Of a stretch of DNA of 64,000 bases, positions 34,802-43,129 are shown piece by piece (the first letter of the stretch is position 1; each line of letters begins with the position of its first letter). Position numbers and translations under genes: made by a program. Below the pieces are notes generated by a model, which was given only the letters and a program-made list of their open reading frames with translations, did no database searches and was not told where the DNA came from. The stretch spans positions 248,001-312,000 of the forward strand of contig NZ_QYAD01000001.1 in NCBI RefSeq assembly GCF_016758255.1, written 5' to 3'. This DNA is from Leucobacter chromiireducens subsp. chromiireducens (GTDB lineage Bacteria > Actinomycetota > Actinomycetes > Actinomycetales > Microbacteriaceae).

Positions 34802-36370
34802 GTGATTTCCCCGCAGCTTGCTCTCCCGCTCGACGCCGACGCGTGCTACCGCGCCGCTTCCGGGCGCGATGCTCGCTGGGACGGCCGAATCTACCTGGGC
34901 GTCACGAGCACTGGCATCTACTGCAGACCCTCGTGCCCCGCGCGAAAGCCGCGCCAGGAGAACTGCCGCTTCTTTCCGAGCGCTGCGGCGTGCGTCGCGG
35001 CGGGGTTCCGCGCCTGCAAGCGCTGCCGCCCCGAGGCGGTACCGGGCACTCGCGACTGGGATGCGCGGGGAGACCTCGTTGCCCGTGCCATGCGCCGCAT
35101 TCGTGACGGCGCGATCGACGAGGCTGGCGTCGCGGGCCTCGCGGCCGAGCTTGCGGTGAGTGAGCGCCACCTCCGGCGCATGCTGCTCGACTCGATTGGC
35201 GCGACGCCCGTGCAGCTTGCACGCACACGCCGAGCCCACGCGGCTCGTGCGCTCATCGAGGAGACCGAACTGCCGCTCGCAGACATCGCGTTCGCCGCGG
35301 GCTTCGGCAGCGTGCGCCAGTTCGGCGACACGATGCGCGAACAGTTCGGCGTCGCACCGTCCGCTCTTCCGAGGCGCCAGGCACAGTCTTCGCGTGACAC
35401 CAGCAGATCGGGATCCGCGGAGCGGCCGAGCATCGCGCTGCGTCTCCACACCCGTGCGCCGTTCGACCCCGCGGCCATGCGCGCCTTTCTCTCCGCCCAC
35501 GCGATTCCCGGCCGCGACGAGATCGGCGCGGCGCCGAGCGCGGAGACCGCCCATGCGATTGACGTGCCGGGCGGCACCGCCATCGCCCGCATCGACTGGA
35601 GCGCGGTGCCGCAGTTGGCCGCGCAGCCCGACGCCAGCGCGGGCGGGCTCGTCGGCATTCCGGTGGTGCTCGAGCTCCCGGGCCTTGCCGACACACTTCC
35701 CGCGATCCAGACGGTGCGGCGCATGCTCGACCTCGACGCGGATCCCGCGCAGATTCACGCCGCGCTCGGTTCGGACACAACGCTGCGCCCGCTCATCGCC
35801 GCGCGACCCGGCCTCCGGCTGCCCGCGGCCCGCGACCCGCATGAGTTCGCGCTCGCCACGGTGCTGGGGCAGCAGGTCTCGCTCGCCGCGGCCCGCACGC
35901 TGCAGGGGCGCCTGGTCGCCCGCTTCGCCCGCGAGGATCTCCCCGAACGCGGCACCGCCCCCGGCTTCGTCGCGCGAATTGACGTCGCGCGCGTCGCGGC
36001 GCTGCCCGTCGCTGAGCTCCGGGAAGAGCTGCGCATCACGGGCGCGCGAGCGGCCACGCTCTCGGCGCTCGCCGCCGCTCTCGCCGAGGGGCTTGATCTC
36101 GGGCCCGGAGCAGATCGGGATCGCGCGCGCGCCGAGCTCGCCGCCATCCGTGGCATCGGCCCCTGGACGGTGGAGCTTGTCGCGATGCGAGCCCTCGGTG
36201 ACCCCGATGCCTACCCTGCGGGGGATCTCATCCTGCGCCGAGCGCTCGGGGTGGAGAAGCCTCGCGACGCGGAGCGGTTGGCCGAACCGTGGCGCCCGTT
36301 CCGCGGCTACGCGACCCAATTCTTGTGGGCAGATTTCCTGGCCGCACAGTCCCGAAAGGACACCCCATGA
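34802..36370 (+). CDS. alkA: Ada-AraC-AlkA fusion: methyl-sensing activator with 3-methyladenine DNA glycosylase
   Basis: This 522-residue protein joins three modules. Residues 8-80 form the Ada Zn domain with Cys41, Cys45, Cys72 and Cys75 (GIYCRPSCPARKPR and FRACKRCRPEA); Cys41 would take methyl groups from phosphotriesters. Residues 90-185 form an AraC helix-turn-helix. Residues 200-520 are the AlkA N-domain and HhH-GPD glycosylase, with GIGPWTVELVAMRAL and a downstream catalytic Asp in PAGDLILRRAL. Start GTG 34802 has AACAAT six bases upstream. It senses and repairs alkylation damage and is coupled to ogt by a 4-base overlap. Confidence 0.93.
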   Translation: MISPQLALPLDADACYRAASGRDARWDGRIYLGVTSTGIYCRPSCPARKPRQENCRFFPSAAACVAAGFRACKRCRPEAVPGTRDWDARGDLVARAMRRIRDGAIDEAGVAGLAAELAVSERHLRRMLLDSIGATPVQLARTRRAHAARALIEETELPLADIAFAAGFGSVRQFGDTMREQFGVAPSALPRRQAQSSRDTSRSGSAERPSIALRLHTRAPFDPAAMRAFLSAHAIPGRDEIGAAPSAETAHAIDVPGGTAIARIDWSAVPQLAAQPDASAGGLVGIPVVLELPGLADTLPAIQTVRRMLDLDADPAQIHAALGSDTTLRPLIAARPGLRLPAARDPHEFALATVLGQQVSLAAARTLQGRLVARFAREDLPERGTAPGFVARIDVARVAALPVAELREELRITGARAATLSALAAALAEGLDLGPGADRDRARAELAAIRGIGPWTVELVAMRALGDPDAYPAGDLILRRALGVEKPRDAERLAEPWRPFRGYATQFLWADFLAAQSRKDTP

Positions 36371-36960
36371 GCCCCGACCGCCCACTGGCCACCGCGACGA
36401 TCGATGTCGTGGGGCACCCGTTTCGTGTGATCTGGACGCCCGAGGACGGGTTCGTTCGCGCCGCGGGCTTCGCCACAGCGGAGGACCCGCTGGCGCACAG
36501 CCTGCTTGAACGCCTGGCTCGGCTCGATGCCGAGCTGGGGGCCCGCGGGCTCGCTGCGGAGGAGACGCTGGAGGGGCCGATCCCGGATGCGGTGCGCGCC
36601 TACGCGTCAGGCGAGCACGCCGCGCTTGACACGATTCCCGTGGCACAGCCCGAGACACCGTTCCGTGGCGAGGTGTGGCGCGCGCTTCGTGGCGTGGCCG
36701 CGGGCGAGGCCGTGACCTACACCGAGCTCGCGGCTCGCGCCGGGCGGCCGAGCGCGGTGCGTGCGGCGGCGTCGGGGTGCGCCACGAACCTCGTTGCGCT
36801 CATCGTGCCGTGCCACCGGATCGTGCGCACGGACGGCGGGCTCGGCGGCTACCTCTTCGGTGTGCCGGTGAAGGAGCGGCTGCTCGCGCACGAGGGCGCA
36901 GAGTTTTCCGAGAAAAAGATCATCCATTCGGATGAGAGGAATCCGCCCCAACTCTGGTGA
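36367..36960 (+). CDS. ogt: Methylated-DNA-protein-cysteine methyltransferase
   Basis: This 197-residue suicide repair protein moves the O6-alkyl group of guanine to its own cysteine, Cys149 in LIVPCHRIV. The helix-turn-helix GEAVTYTELAARAGRPSAVRAA precedes it (key part TYTELAARAGRP). GGLGGYLFG completes the fold. Its ATG overlaps the stop of alkA (ATGA, 36367-36370), so both are made together as one alkylation-repair unit. The C-terminus extends about 20 residues past the usual end with a charged tail. Confidence 0.95.
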   Translation: MSPDRPLATATIDVVGHPFRVIWTPEDGFVRAAGFATAEDPLAHSLLERLARLDAELGARGLAAEETLEGPIPDAVRAYASGEHAALDTIPVAQPETPFRGEVWRALRGVAAGEAVTYTELAARAGRPSAVRAAASGCATNLVALIVPCHRIVRTDGGLGGYLFGVPVKERLLAHEGAEFSEKKIIHSDERNPPQLW

Positions 36961-36992
36961 AACCCCAGCTCCGGCCAGATACGGTAAGGATC

Positions 36993-37448
36993 ATGTCACC
37001 CCGTTTGCTGTTTCGGATCTTCGCGTTCGCTGAACTTGTTACCTGGGCGGGGCTCATCACCGCGCTCATTCTCCGCGGAACGGGGGTCACCGAGAACCTC
37101 GTGGGTCCCGCCGGTGGCGCACACGGTTTCGTGTTCCTGTCCTACTGTGTCGTGACCGTGTTCGTCTGGGTGAATCAGCGCTGGCGCACTGGCGTCGGCG
37201 TGCTCGGCCTGGTCCTCGCGATTGTGCCGTTCGCGACCCTGCCCTTCGAGCTGTGGCTCGACAAGCGAGGGCAGCTCGATGGCGGCTGGCGGCTCGCGCC
37301 CGGCAAGGATGCGCCGAAGGGCTTCGTCGAGCATGTGCAGGCGTGGGTGCTGCGGCACCCGTTCCTGTCCATCGTGATCCTGCTCGCGGGCGTGACGGTG
37401 GCGTTCAGCGTGCTGCTGTGGCTCGGCCCGCCGATCCCGAAGGCGTAG
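36993..37448 (+). CDS. DUF3817 integral membrane protein
   Basis: This 151-residue protein has four hydrophobic segments. It opens with RIFAFAELVTWAGLITALI and has GGAHGFVFLSYCVVTVFVW, the DUF3817 pattern. No function is established. TACGGT (36980-36985) stands seven bases before ATG 36993 and GTGAAA (36957-36962) 17 bases further up, so this is a good candidate for a leaderless transcript starting inside or just after ogt. It ends in a classical terminator. Confidence 0.85.
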   Translation: MSPRLLFRIFAFAELVTWAGLITALILRGTGVTENLVGPAGGAHGFVFLSYCVVTVFVWVNQRWRTGVGVLGLVLAIVPFATLPFELWLDKRGQLDGGWRLAPGKDAPKGFVEHVQAWVLRHPFLSIVILLAGVTVAFSVLLWLGPPIPKA

Positions 37449-37464
37449 CACCCCCGGACACGAC

Positions 37465-37492
37465 AAAGGCCCCGCAGAATGCGGGGCCTTTT
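37465..37492. terminator. Classical intrinsic terminator, bidirectional
   Basis: An 8 bp GGCCCCGC/GCGGGGCC stem with a 5-base loop is flanked by AAA and TTTT. It can end both the DUF3817 gene and the opposite tRNA-Gly gene. Confidence 0.95.
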
Positions 37493-37496
37493 CAGT

Positions 37497-37570
37497 TGGA
37501 GGGACCGACGGGAATCGAACCCGCGTTCTCAGCTTGGGAAGCTGATGTCTTACCATTAGACGACGATCCC
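37497..37570 (-). tRNA. tRNA-Gly (anticodon CCC)
   Basis: On the minus strand the acceptor stem GGGATCG pairs with CGGTCCC (one G-U). The anticodon stem TCAGC/GCTGA closes the loop TTCCCAA, giving anticodon CCC. The T-arm CGGGTTCGATTCCCG is canonical. The discriminator is T and CCA is encoded (37497-37499). It reads GGG codons. Confidence 0.95.
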
Positions 37571-37659
37571 AGGATGACGCCGGACCAACTATAGCAGGAA
37601 GCCCGGCCCCAAATCGCACGGCCGGGCGACGCACCGCGTGGCGCGCCGCCAGCCCGTCG

Positions 37660-38919
37660 CTACTGGCAGATCGCGCGCTCGGCGAGCGCCGCCGCCGAGT
37701 CTTCCGCAGACCAGGCCACCTCGGGTGCGGCGCCAGCTCCCGCCGCGATGGCGGTGAGCTGCAGGGCCAGCTGCTTCGCGAACTCTGCGCCCGCGGAGGA
37801 GTTGTTGAGCGCCACGACAACCGAGTAGCCCGACTCGGGATCGTGGTACGCGGCCGTGAGCGTGCCAGTGATCGCGCCAGCGCGACCGTAGAGCGGGCCG
37901 ACCTTTTCCATGCCGAACGCCCACTGGCGGCCCTCGGTGTCGGGATCCTCGGTGGGGGTGCCCTTGTCGTCGCGCTTCGGGTTCTTCGTCGGCTGCAGCT
38001 CGGTGACCACGCCCGCGGACTTGCCGCCGAACGCGCCGTCGAGGTAGCTCTCGTAGAAGGCCTTCAGATCACCAACGGTGGTGACGGTTGCGCCAGCGCC
38101 GCCGAGCATTGTGGGGGAAACCTCGGGCACCGCAACCGGCTCAGCGTCGCAGACCGGCTTTCCACCGCTCATCGGGTAGGTGAGCGAGCCCAGCGTCGAG
38201 CCTGTCACCGTTGTCGCGTCGTCCTCGGGGTAGTACGAAGAACCCATCTTTGCCGGAGAGAACACGTGCTCCTCGAGCAGCTGCGGCATTTCCTCACCCG
38301 TCTTCACCTTGAGCACGCGCTCCAGGAGCACCGCGTTCGTGTCGGACTGGTGGAAGTCGAGGCCCGGCCACGACTCGGGGGAGTGCGCGAGGCCCTGCGC
38401 GAGCAGCTCCTGCTCGGGCCAGGGGCGCGTGGGGTTGTTCGCGAAGAGATCACCAAACGGGCCCTTGAAGTCGGCCACGCCGGAGCGCATGTCGCACAGC
38501 TGGCGGTAGGTGATGCCCTCGATACCCGACTGGCGGGTGAGATCCTTCGAGATCTCGCGGTCGAGATCGAGCTTGCCGGTGCCGACGAGGTCGAGCAGCA
38601 GCGCGCACATCACGGGCTGCGTCGCCTGCGCGCCGCGGATACGGCTGTTCCCGTCAACGGTGTCCGAGCCGAACCCCTGCACGTAGCTGCCACCGTCGCC
38701 GGAGCTCCACACGCCCACCACTGCCTCGGTGGACTTGCTGAGCGCGAGCGCGGACTCAACCGCGGTGTTGATGCTGCCAGCGAGGCCCTCGTCGATCGTG
38801 TTGACGTTGCCGGCGCCGGAGCCGCTCGTGCCGCCGGAGCAGCCGGTGAGGCCGAGGGCGGCGGCGGTAACGAGACCGACGAGTGCGAGGCCGGTGCGAT
38901 GCGCACGTTTCAGGATCAA
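37660..38919 (-). CDS. Lipoprotein with beta-lactamase/PBP4-type fold lacking the active-site residues
   Basis: This 419-residue secreted lipoprotein has lipobox LGLTGC (Cys27). It aligns by pattern with class C beta-lactamases and D,D-peptidases: a hydrophobic helix 102-112, then LDLDREISKDL and ITYRQLCDMRSGV (family LLTHTSGL). The nucleophile motif SxxK is replaced by GAQATQ (residues 96-101). The Tyr-x-Asn motif reads HQSDTN (190-195), and the HTG box reads RAGAITG. All three catalytic sites are gone, so it is probably a non-catalytic binding or regulatory protein on the outer membrane face. The start is a TTG, the only option in frame. Confidence 0.8.
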   Translation of the reverse strand: MILKRAHRTGLALVGLVTAAALGLTGCSGGTSGSGAGNVNTIDEGLAGSINTAVESALALSKSTEAVVGVWSSGDGGSYVQGFGSDTVDGNSRIRGAQATQPVMCALLLDLVGTGKLDLDREISKDLTRQSGIEGITYRQLCDMRSGVADFKGPFGDLFANNPTRPWPEQELLAQGLAHSPESWPGLDFHQSDTNAVLLERVLKVKTGEEMPQLLEEHVFSPAKMGSSYYPEDDATTVTGSTLGSLTYPMSGGKPVCDAEPVAVPEVSPTMLGGAGATVTTVGDLKAFYESYLDGAFGGKSAGVVTELQPTKNPKRDDKGTPTEDPDTEGRQWAFGMEKVGPLYGRAGAITGTLTAAYHDPESGYSVVVALNNSSAGAEFAKQLALQLTAIAAGAGAAPEVAWSAEDSAAALAERAICQ

Positions 38920-38962
38920 GCTCGACCGCCAATCTTCGCGGGATACCGCAGGGACTACAGAA

Positions 38963-38980
38963 CAGTAGGGAAGTCTACTG
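38963..38980. promoter_or_regulatory. CAGTAG-N6-CTACTG inverted repeat
   Basis: Perfect 6-base arms lie 44 bases upstream of the lipoprotein gene start. On the minus strand the sequence TACTGT within it could be the -10 hexamer. The 198-base divergent gap contains this and the site at 39091. Confidence 0.4.
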
Positions 38981-39090
38981 CGTCGTGGGTGCGGAGGCGC
39001 TCAGGGAAGGGAGCGCAAGTCTGAGAACCGGCCATACATGAGATGTGGACCCGTGTAGCTGCCGTGAGAAACCGCACCAGCGCGCCGAAG

Positions 39091-39104
39091 TGAGGCTGCC
39101 CTTA
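39091..39104. promoter_or_regulatory. Possible DtxR/IdeR-like half-palindromic site before the heme oxygenase gene
   Basis: TGAGG-CTGC-CCTTA is an imperfect inverted repeat directly upstream of the TAGACT -10 hexamer (39106-39111). Its AGGCTnnCCT core resembles iron-regulator boxes, which would suit a heme oxygenase. The match is weak. Confidence 0.25.
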
Positions 39105-39117
39105 CTAGACTGATGTG

Positions 39118-40197
39118 GTGACGATCTTTACGGATAAAGTGGTGGCGGCTGTGACTGGGCACATGAACGGTGACCACACAGACGATAATCTCCTCATCGC
39201 GCGAGCCTTCGGGTACCCCGAGGCCATGGCCAGCACGATGGTCGGCGTGACGGGCGACGCGGGCGTATGGCGCGTGGTCGACCCCGCCGGTGAGCACGAG
39301 CTCTCAGTGGCGTGGCCCGCGGGGGCCATCTCGGAGCGCCCCGAGATCCGCCGCGAGGTGGTGGCGCTCTACAACGCGGCCTGCGAGAAGCTCGGCGTGC
39401 CCGCACGCGAAGAGCACGCGCCCGCTGCGGCAGCCGATCACCACCACGGCGGTCACGAGCACGGCGGCCACGAGCACGGGGCCCACCACGGCGGCGGTCA
39501 CCACGGTGCTGGTCACCACGGCGGCACCGATGAGGTCGAGGACGGCGAGAAGCCGTTCTCACGCGTGATCCGCGAGAGCTCCTGGGGGGACCACTCCGAC
39601 AGCGAGGGTGCCACCTTCATGGAGGACATCATGCGTGGCACGGGCACCCGCCAGGACTACATCGATCTCGTTGCTCAGCACTTCTTCATGTACGAAGCGC
39701 TTGAGGCTGCCTCCGAGCAGCTCGCGCAGGATCCCGCGTTCGCCGGCTTCCACCCGGGCGGACTCGTACGCATGGCCGCGCTCGAGGAAGATCTCGCCCA
39801 CCTGATCGGCGCCGACTGGCGTGAGCACATCGCCCCGGTGCCCGCCACGGCGGCGTACGCGGCGCGAATTCGCGAGATCGCCGACGAGGGCTGGGCGGCC
39901 GGCATCGTCGCGCACCACTACACGCGCTACCTTGGCGACCTTTCGGGGGGCCAGATGATCGCGAAGCGCGTGGCGAAGCAGCACGAGCTCGAACACGCGG
40001 GCATCGCCTTCTACGACTTCGCGGGCCTCGGTTCGCTTGTGGACTTCAAGAACGCCTACCGCGCCGAGCTCGACGCGCTGGGCGAGCGGCTTGACGAGGC
40101 AGAGCGGGCACGCATGCTCGACGAGGTGCGCACGGCGTACGCGTTCAACACCGCGGTGTTTGTCGACCTCGGCGCAGCGAAGGCGGCGGCCGCCTAG
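39118..40197 (+). CDS. DUF2470 - His-rich linker - heme oxygenase fusion
   Basis: This is a 359-residue cytoplasmic protein. Residues 5-95 form a DUF2470 (heme-utilisation) domain with HMNGDHTDDNLLIARAFG. Residues 108-134 are a linker of about half histidine in GGHEHG/HHGGG repeats. Residues 145-355 are a heme oxygenase: the proximal ligand is His159 in SSWGDHSDSE, and YLGDLSGGQMI is the distal-helix signature. It would open heme to biliverdin, CO and Fe2+. The linker may bind heme or metal. The start GTG 39118 is chosen because TAGACT ends six bases before it; GTG 39115 is possible. Electron donor not visible. Confidence 0.9.
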   Translation: MTIFTDKVVAAVTGHMNGDHTDDNLLIARAFGYPEAMASTMVGVTGDAGVWRVVDPAGEHELSVAWPAGAISERPEIRREVVALYNAACEKLGVPAREEHAPAAAADHHHGGHEHGGHEHGAHHGGGHHGAGHHGGTDEVEDGEKPFSRVIRESSWGDHSDSEGATFMEDIMRGTGTRQDYIDLVAQHFFMYEALEAASEQLAQDPAFAGFHPGGLVRMAALEEDLAHLIGADWREHIAPVPATAAYAARIREIADEGWAAGIVAHHYTRYLGDLSGGQMIAKRVAKQHELEHAGIAFYDFAGLGSLVDFKNAYRAELDALGERLDEAERARMLDEVRTAYAFNTAVFVDLGAAKAAAA

Positions 40198-40214
40198 CTC
40201 CCGCAGACGCGGAT

Positions 40215-40256
40215 CAGCACGCGCCGCCCGGCATTCTCGCCGGGCGGCGCGTGCTG
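40215..40256. terminator. Strong bidirectional hairpin
   Basis: A perfect 18 bp stem (40215-40232 with 40239-40256) closes a 6-base loop between the convergent heme oxygenase and helicase genes. Confidence 0.92.
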
Positions 40257-40316
40257 CGTTGTGGGGCGCAGCGATCCCGATCCCGAGCTGTGTGAGGCGC
40301 GCAGCGGACGCGAGTG

Positions 40317-41591
40317 TTAGCCGCGGACCTCGCGGTTCTGCATGAAGCGGACCACGTTCGGGTCGACGATCACGTCGCGCGGCTGCAGTGGGCGCTGGAG
40401 GAAGAGACCATCGAGTGACCGCACGCGGCTGAGCGCAACGTAGGTCTGCCCCGCGCTGAACGCTCGCGGCCCGAGGTCGATTACGGCGGCGTCATAGGTG
40501 TGCCCCTGCGACTTGTGCACGGTGACTGCCCACGCGAGGCGCAGCGGGAACTGCTCGAACTCGGCGACGACCTCTTTCTCGAGTTTCTTCGTCTCGGCGT
40601 CGTAGCGGTAGCGGTAGCGCTCCCACACGGTCGGCTCGACCTCGTACTCCTCGTCGTCGACCTCCACCCACACGGTGCCGTCGACGCGGGAGACCGTGCC
40701 GATGGTGCCGTTCACCCAGCGACCGTCGGCGTCGTTGCGGAGGAACATGACCTGCGCGCCGGGCTTGAGCTCGAGTACCTCGTCAGCGGGGTAGGTGTTC
40801 TCGCGGAACTCGCCGTTGATCTCCGCGACCGCGCGCAGGGCGCCGCCGCGGATCTCTGCGAGCCGCTCGGCGTTGATGCGGTTGACGGTCGCGTTCGTGG
40901 TCGCGAGCGTGATGACGTCGCGCGGGGCGGGGCGGGCACCCGCTGCGTTCAGCTCTTCCGCCTGGTCGGCAGTGACGACACCGTGGCGCACGGCGCCGAG
41001 GATCTGCTTGAAGCGGTCGTCGCGCTGGCGGTGCACCTCGACCAGCTCGATCGTTGCGAGCTCGGCGTCCTGCCACACATTCGCGTCGAAGAACCAGAGC
41101 GAGCGGTACGTGTCGGCGAAGTAGGCGCGCTCGTGCGGGTCGCGCGGCGGCACGGGGGGCAGCTGATAGGGATCCCCGAACATGATGATCTGGGCGCCGC
41201 CGAACGGGTCGTGCCGCTTGCCCCGTGCCTGGCGGAGTGAACGGTCGATCGCGTCCATCAGGTCGGCCGACACCATGGAGATCTCGTCGATCACGAGCGT
41301 ATCGATCGAGGCGAGCATCTTCTTGAGCTCGGCTGGCTGATCGAGCTCCTGGTCTGCGATCACTCCCGTGGGCAGTCGCAGCAGTGAGTGGATGGTTTGG
41401 CCGCCGACGTTGAGCGCGGCGACGCCCGTGGGAGCGCAGACCGCGATGATCTTGCTGGTGTTCCACGCGAGGTGGTTCAGAATCGTGGATTTGCCCGTTC
41501 CCGCGCGGCCCGTCACGAAAATGTGCTCGCGCGTGTGCTCGATCCGCTCGTAGACGGAGAGCTGCTCGGGGGAAAGAGGGGGGCGGGCCAC
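40317..41591 (-). CDS. PIF1-like ATP-dependent DNA helicase
   Basis: This 424-residue superfamily-1B helicase has Walker A VTGRAGTGKSTIL (residues 26-38) and PTGVAALNVGGQTIHSLL (motif Ia). DTLVIDEISMV is Walker B, IIMFGDPYQLPPV motif III and AVTVHKSQGHTYDAAVIDLG motif V; YVALSRVRSLDGL is motif VI. PIF1/RRM3-type enzymes unwind 5' to 3' and remove barriers such as G-quadruplexes. Start GTG 41591 has TAACCT six bases upstream, a leaderless pattern. It lies downstream of the UMF1 transporter on the same strand but has its own promoter signal. Confidence 0.92.
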   Translation of the reverse strand: MARPPLSPEQLSVYERIEHTREHIFVTGRAGTGKSTILNHLAWNTSKIIAVCAPTGVAALNVGGQTIHSLLRLPTGVIADQELDQPAELKKMLASIDTLVIDEISMVSADLMDAIDRSLRQARGKRHDPFGGAQIIMFGDPYQLPPVPPRDPHERAYFADTYRSLWFFDANVWQDAELATIELVEVHRQRDDRFKQILGAVRHGVVTADQAEELNAAGARPAPRDVITLATTNATVNRINAERLAEIRGGALRAVAEINGEFRENTYPADEVLELKPGAQVMFLRNDADGRWVNGTIGTVSRVDGTVWVEVDDEEYEVEPTVWERYRYRYDAETKKLEKEVVAEFEQFPLRLAWAVTVHKSQGHTYDAAVIDLGPRAFSAGQTYVALSRVRSLDGLFLQRPLQPRDVIVDPNVVRFMQNREVRG

Positions 41592-41632
41592 CGATCCAGG
41601 TTAGCGGCTTGCGGCCTGGACCGGGGCTCGGG

Positions 41633-42976
41633 TCACGCTGCCGTGGAGGCTGCGACTGCGTCGCGCTGGGTGCGGACCGGAAGGAGCAGGATCAACCCGA
41701 CGATCAGCACGAGCGCGATGCCGAGAATGCCGAAGATTGCGGCGCCGCCGAGCGCCACCGTCAGAGTGAAGGCGCCGGGGGAGAGGAACGATACCGCGCG
41801 CCCCGTCGTGGCGTAGAGCCCGAAGATCTCGCCCTCGCGGCCAGCGGGAATGAGGCGGGTGAGGAAGGTGCGGCTCGCCGACTGCACCGGCCCCACAAAG
41901 ATGCACAGCAGGAGACCGAACACCCAGAACACCCACGTGCCGAGGTCGGCAAGGATGAAGACGAGCAGCGCCGAGAGGATCATGCAGGCGAGCGACCACA
42001 TCATGATCGGCTTGGCGCCGATCCGGTCTTCCGCGAAGCCCGCCACGATCGTTGCGAGTCCTGCCACCACGTTCGCGGCGATGGCGAAGATGATCACGGT
42101 GGTGGCGTCGAAGCCGAAGCTACGCGCGGCAATCACGCCGCCGAAGGTGAAGACGCCGGCGAGACCGTCACGGAACACTGCGCTCGCGACGAGGAAGAAC
42201 AGGGTCTGGCGTGCGTTGTGCCAGAGGTCCCCGATTGTGCGGAACAGGGTGCCGTACGCGGTGACGACGCCACGGACACCCGGCTTACGTGCGGGGTCGG
42301 CGGCGATCTCTGGCACCGCGAAGAAGACCGGGATCGCGCTCAGGGCGAACCAGGCTGCCGACACCAGCATCGCGACGCGGATGTTCCACCCGCCCTCGTG
42401 TGTCACGCCGAACCAGCCGGGGTCGGGGAAGATGAAGCCGACGAGCAGGATCGCGAGCAGCACGATGCCGCCGAGGTAGCCCATGCCCCAGCCAAAGCCG
42501 GAGACGCGGCCGACGTTCGCGTTGGTGGAGACCTGGCTCAGCATGGCGTTGTAGCTGACAGTGGCGAACTCGAATGCCACGTTGCCGATCGCGAGCAGCA
42601 CGAGGCCGAGCATCAGGTAGTTCGGCTCGGGGGCCACGAGTGCGAGGAGCGCGGTGCAGCCGACGGTGATCGCGGTGGTGATGCCGAGCCACAACTTGCG
42701 GCGGCCGGCGGCATCGGAGAGCTGGCCCGTGATGGGAGCGATGAGCGCCACGACGACACCGGCGATCAGCAGCGCGGTGCCGAGCTGCGCCGTGACCTCG
42801 TGCTCGGGCCCAAACGCCGGCTGCGTGATGTAGACGCCGAAGACAAAGGTGGTGACGACGGCTTGGAACGCCGCAGAGCCCCAATCCCACATCGACCACG
42901 CAAGGATGCGGCCCTTGCCGGCCGGGGCGGCCGGGGGAGTCGCAGCGGGAGGGACGACCGGCGCGGTTTCGCTCAT
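41633..42976 (-). CDS. MFS transporter, UMF1/Atg22-like
   Basis: This 447-residue protein has 12 membrane segments. The first helix begins AWSMWDWGSAAFQAVVTTFVFGVY, whose core SMWDWGSAAFQ is the hallmark of the UMF1 (Atg22-like) group; vacuolar Atg22 exports amino acids in yeast. SYNAMLSQVS and GYLGGIVLL fit too. The substrate in bacteria is unknown. ATG 42976 has TACTGT seven bases upstream, so a leaderless transcript is likely; GTG 42985 lies inside the -10 region. Confidence 0.88.
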   Translation of the reverse strand: MSETAPVVPPAATPPAAPAGKGRILAWSMWDWGSAAFQAVVTTFVFGVYITQPAFGPEHEVTAQLGTALLIAGVVVALIAPITGQLSDAAGRRKLWLGITTAITVGCTALLALVAPEPNYLMLGLVLLAIGNVAFEFATVSYNAMLSQVSTNANVGRVSGFGWGMGYLGGIVLLAILLVGFIFPDPGWFGVTHEGGWNIRVAMLVSAAWFALSAIPVFFAVPEIAADPARKPGVRGVVTAYGTLFRTIGDLWHNARQTLFFLVASAVFRDGLAGVFTFGGVIAARSFGFDATTVIIFAIAANVVAGLATIVAGFAEDRIGAKPIMMWSLACMILSALLVFILADLGTWVFWVFGLLLCIFVGPVQSASRTFLTRLIPAGREGEIFGLYATTGRAVSFLSPGAFTLTVALGGAAIFGILGIALVLIVGLILLLPVRTQRDAVAASTAA

Positions 42977-43129
42977 GCTGCTCACAGTACTGGCTCCGCG
43001 GCCTGTGCGGGAGACCTTCGCTCCTTTGGGCTAAGCCGCAGATGTGGGTTTCGGCATCGCAGAGATACACTCGAGCTTGTTCATTCGATACTCATAGTTT
43101 TTGCCAAAGCGGATTTGGAGTTGTGCGCC

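Noticed and set aside
34679-36658. In-frame extension of the TetR gene across alkA on the minus strand
   Set aside because: The plus strand there is the well-supported Ada-AlkA gene; the TetR start at 34678 has its own leaderless promoter signal.
41609-43129. Long open frame continuing upstream of the KAP gene
   Set aside because: It runs antisense to the clear UMF1 transporter gene, with low-complexity His/Glu/Arg-rich translation and no family similarity; only the part from about 43130 has KAP motifs.
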